Below, piece by piece: positions 1-6,388 of a DNA stretch of 11,275 nucleotides; the stretch's first letter is position 1, and the number at the start of each line of letters is the position of its first letter. The translations under genes were made by a program, and so were the position numbers. The notes under the pieces were generated by a model. It made no database searches. It was not told where the DNA came from and saw nothing but the letters and a program-made list of their open reading frames with translations. The stretch covers positions 1 to 11,275 of the forward strand of contig CANQCJ010000057.1 in assembly GCA_947589205.1 (NCBI GenBank), written 5' to 3'. This DNA comes from an uncultured Ruminococcus sp. Its GTDB lineage: Bacteria > Bacillota > Clostridia > Oscillospirales > Ruminococcaceae.

Positions 1-36
1 AAGGTCGCTGACGCTATGCTCTGGCAGGGTATCTGA
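1..36 (+). CDS. gdhA: C-terminal end of glutamate dehydrogenase (partial)
   Basis: Only the last 11 codons are visible, in frame 1. They read KVADAMLWQGI and end in TGA, followed directly by an in-frame TAA (tandem stops). The string KVADAM followed by a short QG-containing end matches the well-known C-terminus of hexameric NAD(P)-specific glutamate dehydrogenase (in E. coli GdhA, KVADAMLAQGVI). That enzyme interconverts glutamate with 2-oxoglutarate and ammonia in the cytoplasm. A bidirectional terminator lies about 30 bases downstream, as expected for a gene end. The call rests on a very short peptide, so another dehydrogenase is possible; the catalytic part lies outside the window. Confidence 0.62.
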   Translation, partial: KVADAMLWQGI

Positions 37-65
37 TAACCCCGAAAAAAATACACAAAAATAAT

Positions 66-99
66 AGAGGTCTGTATTTTAACGTACAGACCTCTTTTT
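66..99. terminator. Bidirectional intrinsic terminator between gdhA and the NlpC/P60 gene
   Basis: A perfect 11-bp stem (AGAGGTCTGTA at 66-76 with TACAGACCTCT at 85-95) closes an 8-base loop. It runs into a T-run on the plus strand (95-99). On the minus strand the arm is followed by the complement of an A-rich stretch (roughly 45-65). It therefore fits both converging genes. Confidence 0.92.
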
Positions 100-102
100 G
101 TT

Positions 103-1065
103 TCAGAAGATAAGCCGTCTTACGGTGTCTACATGATAGTATTTAAGCTTAGACACCGGCTCGACCTTGATACCGTCACAGCTGTTCATGGCGTGTACCA
201 TTTTTCCGCTGCCTATGTACATCGCAACGTGCGAACGGTAGTTTAAAATTATCAGATCTCCCGGCTGCATACTGCTGAGGCTGACGCTCTTCCCCTTTGT
301 CGCCTGAGAGCTTACGCTGTGAGAAATGCTCTGACCTATCTGCGCATAGCACTGCATGGTGAGTCCCGAGCAGTCGGTATTCTTAAACGATGCCGCGCCG
401 TAGCTGTAGCTGCCGCCGTTCATGCTCCTGCCGTATTCGCTGACGATATACCTCTGCGCCGTAACGCGTAAAGCGCGCGAAACGCATGAAGCCTTGACAT
501 ACCTTCCGCTGCCGTCGAGCAGCTTGACATAGCTGTTGTCAGCCGTCTTGATACTCTTTCCCGCGCAAAGCGCACCCGTTGCGCTGCAAAGCGCGCCCTT
601 GGCGTATGTCTTAGCCTTAGCCGATGAGCTTTTTTTCATCTTTCCGCCCGTCAGCTTGTAAAACGCCGTGCCTTTATTAATAGTATAGTAGGTGTACGAG
701 CTTGTCTTGACGCTTATAGAAGCGGCTCTGCCGGCTTTTTCGCCGTTTTTGTCCACCGGGGTAACGGTTATGGTGTAATTGGTGTCCGGCTTGAAATATT
801 TTCCATTGTCGTAAAGACTTATTTTTTTCGCACCGGCTTTTTTGACCGTCTTGACGAGGTGACTGCTAACCCTGACCTCGAAGCGGACGTTTGAAGCGAA
901 ATCCCCCGCGTTGTCGGTCGAAATGACTATCCTGTCGGCAAAGACCGCATAGACGCTGAGCTTCGGGGCGATGTCTGCGGCAGACGCGCTTATCTGCCCG
1001 ACAAAAACAAATACCGCCGCAAGCAGCAGACTGACTCCTCTTTTGACTAAATTATTCAATTTCAT
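103..1065 (-). CDS. Secreted NlpC/P60 (C40) peptidoglycan endopeptidase with FnIII-like and SH3-like regions
   Basis: A 320-residue exported cysteine peptidase that probably cleaves stem peptides of cell-wall peptidoglycan. The start at 1065 is chosen because AGGAGGA (complement of 1071-1077) sits 5 bases upstream and the protein then begins with a clean signal peptide: MKLNNLVKR, a hydrophobic core, and an ASA cleavage site near residue 29. An in-frame start 19 codons further upstream lacks a good ribosome binding site and would spoil the signal. After the signal come a beta-rich fibronectin-III-like domain (about 35-122), an SH3-like linker region (about 124-198) and a C-terminal NlpC/P60 domain (about 200-320). 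The domain has the expected Cys in DCSGL (Cys232), His in SHVAMYIG (His279) and a third polar residue in VHA (His291). No wall-anchoring LPXTG motif or choline-binding repeat is seen, so attachment probably relies on the SH3-like part. The gene is monocistronic, with its own promoter and terminator. Confidence 0.9.
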   Translation of the reverse strand: MKLNNLVKRGVSLLLAAVFVFVGQISASAADIAPKLSVYAVFADRIVISTDNAGDFASNVRFEVRVSSHLVKTVKKAGAKKISLYDNGKYFKPDTNYTITVTPVDKNGEKAGRAASISVKTSSYTYYTINKGTAFYKLTGGKMKKSSSAKAKTYAKGALCSATGALCAGKSIKTADNSYVKLLDGSGRYVKASCVSRALRVTAQRYIVSEYGRSMNGGSYSYGAASFKNTDCSGLTMQCYAQIGQSISHSVSSQATKGKSVSLSSMQPGDLIILNYRSHVAMYIGSGKMVHAMNSCDGIKVEPVSKLKYYHVDTVRRLIF

Positions 1066-1142
1066 ACTTTTCCTCCTGTTTCTTGACAGAGCGCACAATT
1101 TGCGTAGTTCATTTTTGTGCATACTGCCTTGACACGAGTTAT

Positions 1143-1171
1143 ATTATAGCACAAAACTTATCGTTTGCAAA
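1143..1171 (-). promoter_or_regulatory. Sigma-A promoter of the NlpC/P60 gene
   Basis: Read on the minus strand, a perfect TATAAT (complement of 1143-1148) is preceded directly by TGC, giving an extended -10. A -35-like TTTGCA (complement of 1166-1171, 4 of 6 matches) lies 17 bases upstream. The predicted start near 1136 leaves a leader of about 70 bases before the ATG at 1065. Confidence 0.75.
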
Positions 1172-1375
1172 GCTTTTTCAAAAAAGTTTGGTCATCTACA
1201 TCAAATCGCGTAACTATTTTGTAACTTATTGTTACCGATGCACAATGTTTTTGCTAAATTAATGCAAGCCTGTCAAATGCCGCCGAATGCGGTCTGAAAG
1301 CCGAAAATAGTAAAAATGCACAAAAAGTTGAACAAAATCGGGTGCAAATTAAGTAAAAATTTTTTGCGTTAGCTC
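1172..1375. other. AT-rich divergent intergenic region between the NlpC/P60 gene and hrcA
   Basis: About 430 bases (1066-1498) separate the two divergent genes; this entry is its central part, between the two promoters. It has no open frame with a ribosome binding site. It contains A/T tracts just upstream of the hrcA -35 (around 1346-1367, possibly an UP-type element), a weak 4-bp hairpin at 1280-1292, and the GTAAC repeats listed separately. I see no tRNA, riboswitch or mobile-element remnant in it. Confidence 0.6.
1210..1235 (-). promoter_or_regulatory. Candidate OmpR-family (WalR/PhoP-like) direct-repeat site upstream of the NlpC/P60 gene
   Basis: On the minus strand AGTTAC occurs twice with exactly 5 bases between copies (complements of 1221-1226 and 1210-1215), an 11-bp phase typical of OmpR-family regulators. 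Each copy matches the WalR half-site TGTWAH at 5 of 6 positions. A third, inverted copy (GTTAC at 1231-1235) lies one turn further out. The site is about 75-90 bases upstream of the predicted transcription start of a wall-hydrolase gene, which is the typical WalR target class. The assignment to WalR is inference. Confidence 0.3.
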
Positions 1376-1404
1376 TTGACAATTCGGGAAAAATAGTATA
1401 AACT
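1376..1404 (+). promoter_or_regulatory. Sigma-A promoter of the hrcA-grpE-dnaK-dnaJ operon
   Basis: A perfect -35 TTGACA is at 1376-1381. The -10 can be read as TATAAA at 1397-1402 (15-base spacer) or TAAACT at 1399-1404 (17-base spacer). Either places transcription start near 1409-1411, at the left edge of the CIRCE operator, so bound HrcA would block initiation. Confidence 0.85.
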
Positions 1405-1408
1405 AATA

Positions 1409-1435
1409 TTAGCACTCTAAGAGGGTGAGTGCTAA
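1409..1435 (+). promoter_or_regulatory. CIRCE operator (perfect HrcA-binding inverted repeat)
   Basis: TTAGCACTC (1409-1417), a 9-base spacer, and GAGTGCTAA (1427-1435) match the CIRCE consensus at all 18 arm positions. HrcA binds this element to repress class I heat-shock operons. It lies at the predicted transcription start and would also form a stem at the 5' end of the mRNA. Confidence 0.98.
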
Positions 1436-1458
1436 CACTCCGAAGTAAAAAGTGCTAA
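1432..1458 (+). promoter_or_regulatory. Second, imperfect CIRCE-like element overlapping the first
   Basis: CTAACACTC (1432-1440; 7 of 9 matches to the left CIRCE arm), exactly 9 bases of spacer, then AAGTGCTAA (1450-1458; 8 of 9 matches to the right arm). It shares the four bases 1432-1435 with the right arm of the perfect CIRCE. Its centre is 23 bp away, close to two helical turns. The 15 of 18 match and the exact spacer make chance unlikely, but binding by HrcA is inferred. Confidence 0.6.
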
Positions 1459-1498
1459 CCGCAGACTTCGGGCGTGTCCATCGAGGAGCTGAGGTCTT

Positions 1499-2530
1499 AT
1501 GGACAGCAGAAAATTAAAAATTTTACAAGCGGTCGTCGATGAATATATCGTTACCGGAGAACCTGTCGGCTCTAAAACCATCATGAAGCGCGTCAGCGCG
1601 TCCTCCGCCACGATACGAAACGAAATGGCGGAGCTTGAAAAACAGGGCTACCTTGAGCAGCCGCACACTTCGGCGGGCAGGATACCGACCTACAACGGCT
1701 ATCGGCTGTATGTCGATTCGCTCATGGAACGCGACCCGCTGAGCGATGAGGAAAAGCGTATGCTCGATTCTATGCTCGATCTCGACGCCTCCTCCGAGGA
1801 GGAGCTTGTAAGCTCCGCTTCGCTCGCGCTTTCACAGCTCACGAGCTGCGCTTCGGTAGTAGCCAGCTCCGCGCCGAAATTTTCGCTCATCGCCAAGGTC
1901 GAGGTCATTCCTACCGGAAAACGAATGTACGTTATCCTAATGATAACCTCCAATGGCAGGATAAAAAACAAGACCTGCCGCTTAGAATTCGACCTTACGC
2001 ATGAGCAGTTAGAATTTTTTGACAATTATCTTGCCGAAAACCTCACCGGACTGCCGATAGACGAGATAGGCGAGGAGCTTTTTGAGCAGATAAAGACCGC
2101 GATGGGCGCGTACATGATGTCGCTTTCGCCGCTGCTTACAGAGCTTGTGACGCTCGCTAAGGAAATGACCGCGAAGGATATCATGCTTAGGGGCGAGAAA
2201 AATCTTCTGACCTGTAAGGATTTCGACCAGACGGAGATCATAGATTTTCTCGACAACCGCCGCGAGATCGCGAGATTTTTCGACGACAGCTTCAGCGAAT
2301 TGCAGATAAGCTTTTCGCCCGAAAACGACGGCTTTGCGATACGCAATTCCTCGATAATAACAGCGCCCTTCAAAAAAAGCGGTCACACCGCGGGCGCGCT
2401 CGGACTTATAGGTCCTATGAGGATAGATTATAAAAAATTTATTCCGTATCTGGAATATTTTACCCAGCGTATAACCGATCTGCTATCGGAAAATGAGCAG
2501 AATGATGAAAACGATCAAGGAGGACTTTAG
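1499..2530 (+). CDS. hrcA: Heat-inducible transcription repressor HrcA
   Basis: HrcA (343 residues, the usual family length) represses class I heat-shock genes by binding CIRCE, which is present just upstream, so the operon is autoregulated. Activity in the family depends on the GroEL chaperonin; no groESL operon is in this window. The N-terminal winged helix-turn-helix spans about residues 1-65. It includes the typical EYIVTGEPVGSK segment, the recognition part SSATIRNEM (35-43) and the signature PHTSAGRIPT (55-64). The rest is the GAF-like/inserted dimerisation region, ending in a conserved-looking GALGLIGPMRIDY block near 297-310. The ATG at 1499 has GAGGAG at 1483-1488, 10 bases upstream; a nearer GAGG at 1491-1494 is too close to be the main site. 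The last codons overlap the ribosome binding site of grpE. Confidence 0.98.
   Translation: MDSRKLKILQAVVDEYIVTGEPVGSKTIMKRVSASSATIRNEMAELEKQGYLEQPHTSAGRIPTYNGYRLYVDSLMERDPLSDEEKRMLDSMLDLDASSEEELVSSASLALSQLTSCASVVASSAPKFSLIAKVEVIPTGKRMYVILMITSNGRIKNKTCRLEFDLTHEQLEFFDNYLAENLTGLPIDEIGEELFEQIKTAMGAYMMSLSPLLTELVTLAKEMTAKDIMLRGEKNLLTCKDFDQTEIIDFLDNRREIARFFDDSFSELQISFSPENDGFAIRNSSIITAPFKKSGHTAGALGLIGPMRIDYKKFIPYLEYFTQRITDLLSENEQNDENDQGGL
2517..2523 (+). promoter_or_regulatory. grpE ribosome binding site inside the end of hrcA
   Basis: AAGGAGG lies within the last hrcA codons and 11 bases before the ATG at 2535. It decides the grpE start: the in-frame ATG at 2493, farther upstream, would put this site inside the coding region and has no comparable site of its own. 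The arrangement suggests translational coupling of hrcA and grpE. Confidence 0.8.
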
Positions 2531-2534
2531 CGAT

Positions 2535-3071
2535 ATGGACGAGGAAAAGGAAATAAATACCGCCGAACAGCCGACAGAAGAGGAACAGACCGAAGCCGCT
2601 TCTCCGGAGGAGGAAGCTCCGCAGGAGGAGGACGTTACGGCGAAGCTTCAAAAGGAGCTTGACGAGCAAAAGGACAAATATCTGCGGCTAATGGCTGAAT
2701 ATGACAATTACAGGAAACGCACCGCCAAGCAGCAGCTTGAAATAAGAGACAACGCCGTCGGCGACACCGTGCTCGGCATTCTCGCCGTTTACGATAATTT
2801 CGCCAGAGCGGTAGAAACCGAATCGACCGATGAAAAATACAAATCGGGCGTTGAGATGATCTTCAAGCAGTTTACCGCGTGGCTGGAAAAGATGAATATA
2901 ACTCTCTGGGACCCCACCGGAGAACCGTTCGACCCGTCCACGGCTAACGCCGTCAGCACTATCGAGGACGCTGAGCTTGGCGAAAATGTTGTGGCGCAGG
3001 TCTATGAAGAGGGCGTAAAGCTCGGCGAAAGGGTGCTCAGATACCCTACAGTTGTTGTAGCAAACCCGTAG
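2535..3071 (+). CDS. grpE: Nucleotide exchange factor GrpE
   Basis: GrpE (178 residues) releases ADP from DnaK in the cytoplasm and so drives the Hsp70 cycle. A very acidic, probably disordered N-terminus (about 1-34) leads into the long dimeric coiled coil (about 35-95), with the family pattern LRLMAEYDNYRKRT (50-63) and VLGILAVYDNFARAVE (79-94). The C-terminal beta domain has GEPFDP (129-134), VVAQVYEEGVKLGERVLR (152-169) and a final VVV strand. The usual FDPxxHxAV is FDPSTANAV here, so the His is absent, and the common RPA near the end reads RYPT; both are tolerable variations. The gene begins 4 bases after the hrcA stop. An alternative ATG at 2493 would add 14 residues and overlap hrcA. 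Confidence 0.96.
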   Translation: MDEEKEINTAEQPTEEEQTEAASPEEEAPQEEDVTAKLQKELDEQKDKYLRLMAEYDNYRKRTAKQQLEIRDNAVGDTVLGILAVYDNFARAVETESTDEKYKSGVEMIFKQFTAWLEKMNITLWDPTGEPFDPSTANAVSTIEDAELGENVVAQVYEEGVKLGERVLRYPTVVVANP

Positions 3072-3077
3072 GTCAGC

Positions 3078-3097
3078 GTCTGAGCGAAGGCTCAGAC
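3078..3097 (+). other. Hairpin in the grpE-dnaK gap (possible RNA processing or stabilising element)
   Basis: GTCTGAGC (3078-3085) pairs perfectly with GCTCAGAC (3090-3097) around a GAAG tetraloop, starting 7 bases after the grpE stop. An alternative pairing of AGGTC (3070-3074) with GACCT (3095-3099) competes with it. No T-run follows, so it is not a normal terminator. It may protect or define the 5' end of a processed dnaK-dnaJ message. Confidence 0.55.
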
Positions 3098-3207
3098 CTC
3101 TCACCTCTTAAAAGCAAAGCGTTCTTACCTCTTTGCAGCAATTTTCGATTTTCGGATATATGAAAATAAAACAATAACATTTTAATTAAGGAAAGGTTTT
3201 GATCTAA

Positions 3208-5067
3208 ATGTCAAAGGTAATAGGAATCGACTTAGGAACAACAAACTCCTGCGTAGCGGTCGTTGAGGGCGGCGAAGCGGTAGTTATCCCCAACAGCGAG
3301 GGCGCAAGGACTACTCCGTCCGTTGTCGGCGTTTCCAAAAACGGCGACAGACTTATCGGTCAGGTCGCTAAAAGACAGGCTGTGACCAACTATAAGGACA
3401 CGGTAATTTCCATCAAGCGTCATATGGGCAGCGATTACAAGGCGACTATGGGCGGCAAGGAGTACACTCCGCAGGAAATTTCCGCTATGATACTCCAGAA
3501 GCTCAAGACCGACGCAGAAAGCTACCTCGGCGAAAAGGTGACCGAAGCGGTAATAACCGTTCCGGCATACTTCACCGACGCACAGCGTCAGGCGACTAAG
3601 GACGCTGGTCAGATCGCAGGACTTAACGTAAGAAGAATTATAAACGAGCCGACGGCAGCCGCGCTTTCCTACGGTATCGACAAGGAAGAGGATCAGAAGG
3701 TCATGGTATACGACCTGGGCGGCGGTACGTTCGATGTTTCGATAATCGAAATGGGCGACGGCGTTACGGAGGTCCTTGCTACCGCCGGAAACAACCACTT
3801 GGGCGGCGACGACTTCGATCAGAAGATAATCGACTGGATGATAGAAGAATTTAAGGCGCAGGAGGGAATTGATCTTTCCAAGGACCCGATGGCTATGCAG
3901 AGACTTAAAACCGAAGCGGAGCTTAGAAAGATAGAGCTTTCCTCCACCGCCTCGACGACCATAAGCCTGCCCTATATAACCGTTTCGGCTGACGGTCCGA
4001 AGCACCTCGAGCTTACGCTCACACAGGCTAAATTCAATCAGCTCACCGCCGACCTCGTTGAAAAGACGATGGGACCCGTTCGTCAGGCTTTGAGCGATTC
4101 GGGACTCAGCGTAAGCGACCTCAACAAAGTCCTCATGGTAGGCGGTTCTTCAAGAATACCCGCCGTTCAGGAGGCGGTAAAGAATCTTATCGGCAAGGAG
4201 CCGTTCAAGGGTATAAACCCCGATGAGTGCGTAGCTCTCGGCGCGGCGTATCAGGGCGGTATCTTAGGCGGAGACGTTGAAAACGGTCTGCTGCTGCTCG
4301 ACGTTACTCCCCTTTCACTCAGTATCGAGACCGCCGGCGGCGTTGCGACAAAGATGATAGAGCGCAACACCACCATTCCTACCAAAAAATCACAGATCTT
4401 CTCGACCTATGCGGACAATCAGACCGCCGTCGATATAAACGTTTTACAGGGCGAACGCGAGTTTGCCAAGGACAACAAGCAGCTCGGAATGTTCCGTCTT
4501 GACGGAATAGCTCCCGCGCCGAGAGGTATCCCGCAGATCGAGGTAACGTTCGATATCGACGCTAACGGCATCGTTCACGTTTCCGCAAAGGATCTCGGCA
4601 CCGGCAAGGAACAGAACATCACGATAACCTCCTCTACCAATATGTCCAAGGACGATATCGACAAGGCTGTAAGAGAAGCCGAAGCGTTCGCCGCCGAGGA
4701 CAAGAAGAAAAAGGAAGAGGTCGATGCGAGAAACGCCGCAGATCAGCTCGCGTTCCAGTGTGAAAAATCGCTCGGCGAGTTCGGCGACAAGGTAAACGCT
4801 TCGGACAAGGCGGACGTTGAAGCAAAGATCGCGGCTGTAAAGGACGCGCTCAAGGGCAGCGATGTTGAAGCGATAAAATCGGCTCACAAGGCTCTCGAGG
4901 AGTGCTTCCAGAAGGTAGCCACCAACGTTTACCAGCAGGCTGCGGCTCAGGCGCAGGCTAACGGCGGCGCACAGGGCGGAATGGGCGGCTTCGACCCGAA
5001 CAGCATGAGCGGCGGCTCGAACGGCGGCGGAAACGACGATGTTATCGACGCGGAATTTACCGACTAA
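3208..5067 (+). CDS. dnaK: Chaperone DnaK (Hsp70)
   Basis: DnaK (619 residues) is the ATP-dependent Hsp70 that binds unfolded peptides in the cytoplasm, stimulated by DnaJ and reset by GrpE, both encoded beside it. The nucleotide-binding domain shows GIDLGTTNSCVAV (phosphate 1 loop, starting at residue 5), NEPTAAALSYG, DLGGGTFDVS (from Asp169), GNNHLGGDDFD and VGGSSRIPAVQ. The hydrophobic linker LLLLDVTPLSL leads into the substrate-binding beta domain, with the typical ERNTTIPTKKSQIFSTYADNQ segment, and then the helical lid. The tail is Gln/Ala/Gly-rich and ends DDVIDAEFTD. The N-terminal quarter lacks the roughly 25-residue insert of Gram-negative DnaK, as in Firmicutes. AAGG/GAAAGG at 3188-3196 is the ribosome binding site, about 11 bases before ATG. 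A 136-base gap follows grpE. Confidence 0.99.
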   Translation: MSKVIGIDLGTTNSCVAVVEGGEAVVIPNSEGARTTPSVVGVSKNGDRLIGQVAKRQAVTNYKDTVISIKRHMGSDYKATMGGKEYTPQEISAMILQKLKTDAESYLGEKVTEAVITVPAYFTDAQRQATKDAGQIAGLNVRRIINEPTAAALSYGIDKEEDQKVMVYDLGGGTFDVSIIEMGDGVTEVLATAGNNHLGGDDFDQKIIDWMIEEFKAQEGIDLSKDPMAMQRLKTEAELRKIELSSTASTTISLPYITVSADGPKHLELTLTQAKFNQLTADLVEKTMGPVRQALSDSGLSVSDLNKVLMVGGSSRIPAVQEAVKNLIGKEPFKGINPDECVALGAAYQGGILGGDVENGLLLLDVTPLSLSIETAGGVATKMIERNTTIPTKKSQIFSTYADNQTAVDINVLQGEREFAKDNKQLGMFRLDGIAPAPRGIPQIEVTFDIDANGIVHVSAKDLGTGKEQNITITSSTNMSKDDIDKAVREAEAFAAEDKKKKEEVDARNAADQLAFQCEKSLGEFGDKVNASDKADVEAKIAAVKDALKGSDVEAIKSAHKALEECFQKVATNVYQQAAAQAQANGGAQGGMGGFDPNSMSGGSNGGGNDDVIDAEFTD

Positions 5068-5070
5068 ACT

Positions 5071-5133
5071 AACCGAATAAAAACGAAAAGAACGGCGGCT
5101 TTATAAACCGCTGTTCTGTCGTATTGGTTTTTT
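5071..5133 (+). terminator. Terminator-like attenuator hairpin between dnaK and dnaJ
   Basis: The core is a 10-bp stem with one G-T pair (AGAACGGCGG at 5089-5098 with CCGCTGTTCT at 5108-5117). It can be extended by ACGA/TCGT (5083-5086 with 5119-5122), or by AACC-AATA pairing with TATTGGTT (5122-5129). A run of six T (5128-5133) follows. It lies only 17 bases before the dnaJ ATG, so it probably terminates part of the transcripts and lowers DnaJ relative to DnaK rather than ending the operon. Confidence 0.6.
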
Positions 5134-5150
5134 GTTGATTGGAGAATAAT

Positions 5151-6329
5151 ATGGCTGAAAATAAAAGAGACTATTACGAGGTGCTCGGCGTTGACAAAAA
5201 CGCTTCTGCCGATGACATAAAAAAGGCTTTCCGCAAGCAGGCAAGGCTCTATCACCCCGATCTTCACCCGAACGACAAGGAGTGCGAAGCTAAATTCAAG
5301 GAGATAAACGAAGCCCACGATGTGCTTTCCGACCCCGACAAGCGCGCAAAATACGATCAGTTCGGCTTTGCGGGCGTTGATCCGAATTACGGCGCGGGCG
5401 CAGGCGCGGGCGGCTTCGGCGGCTTCGGAGGATTTTCCTCCGGTGGATTTACCTCCGGAGGCTTCGGCGGCGTCGACGATATTCTTAACGCATTCTTCGG
5501 CGGCGGCTCGTCAAGACGCGCCAATCCGAACGCTCCGAGACGCGGCGAAGATATCGAGACCAATCTCACGCTCGAATTTATGGAGGCATGCAAGGGCACG
5601 CAGGCTAACGTCAGGATCACGAGAATGGAGACCTGTCCCGATTGTCACGGCTCGGGCGCGGCTAAGGGCACGTCCAAGCGCACCTGCCCCGACTGCAACG
5701 GCACCGGAAGCGTTAAAATTACCCAGAACACGCCGTTCGGCGCATTTTCTCAAACTACCCGCTGCAATAAGTGCGGCGGCAAGGGTACGATAATCGACGA
5801 CCCCTGCTCGACCTGTTCCGGCAGAGGGCGCGTCCGCAAGACTATCAGCCGCACCGTCGGCATTCAGCCGGGCGTTTATGACGGCGCGACAATGAGCGTG
5901 CGCGGTGAGGGCAGTCAGGGCATAAACGGCGGACCAAGCGGAGACCTGTATATAAATATCCGCGTAAAAAGCGACCCGATCTTTGAGCGCAGAGATACCT
6001 TCGACATCTGGACGGAGATACCGCTCACCTACGCACAGGCGGCTCTCGGCGCTAAGATAGACGTGCCGACCATCGACGGAAACGTCAGCTACGACGTTCC
6101 CGAGGGCACTCAGCCGGGTACGGTGTTCAGAATGCGCGGCAAGGGCGTTAAAAAGGGCAACAGTCCCGAACGCGGAGATCATTATTTCAAGATAAGCATT
6201 GAAGTGCCCAAGGGACTTAACCGCGAACAAAAGGAGCTGCTCGAGCAGTTTGAGCATTCGCTCGACCAGAAAAAGAATTACAAAAAGCGCGAGTCGTTCT
6301 TCGACAAGCTCAAAGAAAAATTCAAATAA
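5151..6329 (+). CDS. dnaJ: Co-chaperone DnaJ (Hsp40, type I)
   Basis: DnaJ (392 residues) delivers unfolded substrates to DnaK and stimulates its ATPase. It is a complete type I protein. The J domain (about 5-70) has the essential HPD at 35-37. The Gly/Phe-rich region (about 80-120) is rich in GGFGG repeats. The zinc-binding domain has four CxxCxGxG units (Cys162/165, 179/182, 205/208, 219/222), followed by the C-terminal peptide-binding beta domains with the usual IQPGVYDGA and GDLYINIRVK segments. The ATG at 5151 is preferred because GGAG (5141-5144) lies 6 bases upstream; a TTG at 5139 in the same frame would overlap that site. This is the last gene of the operon, followed within 10 bases by a strong terminator. 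Confidence 0.98.
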   Translation: MAENKRDYYEVLGVDKNASADDIKKAFRKQARLYHPDLHPNDKECEAKFKEINEAHDVLSDPDKRAKYDQFGFAGVDPNYGAGAGAGGFGGFGGFSSGGFTSGGFGGVDDILNAFFGGGSSRRANPNAPRRGEDIETNLTLEFMEACKGTQANVRITRMETCPDCHGSGAAKGTSKRTCPDCNGTGSVKITQNTPFGAFSQTTRCNKCGGKGTIIDDPCSTCSGRGRVRKTISRTVGIQPGVYDGATMSVRGEGSQGINGGPSGDLYINIRVKSDPIFERRDTFDIWTEIPLTYAQAALGAKIDVPTIDGNVSYDVPEGTQPGTVFRMRGKGVKKGNSPERGDHYFKISIEVPKGLNREQKELLEQFEHSLDQKKNYKKRESFFDKLKEKFK

Positions 6330-6338
6330 AAAAAGAAC

Positions 6339-6372
6339 CTCCGTGTGCTTTTAAAACACACGGAGATTTTTT
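6339..6372. terminator. Bidirectional intrinsic terminator between dnaJ and the Asp/Tyr-tail gene
   Basis: CTCCGTGTG (6339-6347) pairs perfectly with CACACGGAG (6357-6365) around a 9-base loop. T-runs follow on the plus strand (6367-6372), and on the minus strand from the A-run at about 6325-6334. It ends both converging operons. Confidence 0.95.
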
Positions 6373-6388
6373 ATGATCCGTAGATTTA

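Noticed and set aside
1066..1122. Upstream in-frame start that would lengthen the NlpC/P60 protein by 19 residues
   Set aside because: It lies about 14 bases from the predicted transcription start with a weak ribosome site, and it would put a charged stretch before the signal peptide.
1280..1292. Small hairpin CCGC-CGAAT-GCGG between the NlpC/P60 gene and hrcA
   Set aside because: A 4-bp stem with no T-run or conserved neighbour sequence; expected by chance.
3133..3162. Weak promoter-like pair (TTGCAG and TATATG) in front of dnaK
   Set aside because: Only about 3 of 6 and 4 of 6 matches in AT-rich DNA; not enough to claim an internal promoter.
3232..4005. Long minus-strand open frame (257 codons) inside dnaK
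   Set aside because: It is antisense to conserved dnaK codons, has no ribosome binding site or recognisable domain, and is a side effect of biased codon use.
5511..6257. Minus-strand open frame (248 codons) inside dnaJ
   Set aside because: Antisense to the zinc and C-terminal domains of DnaJ, alanine-rich by codon mirroring, and without initiation signals.
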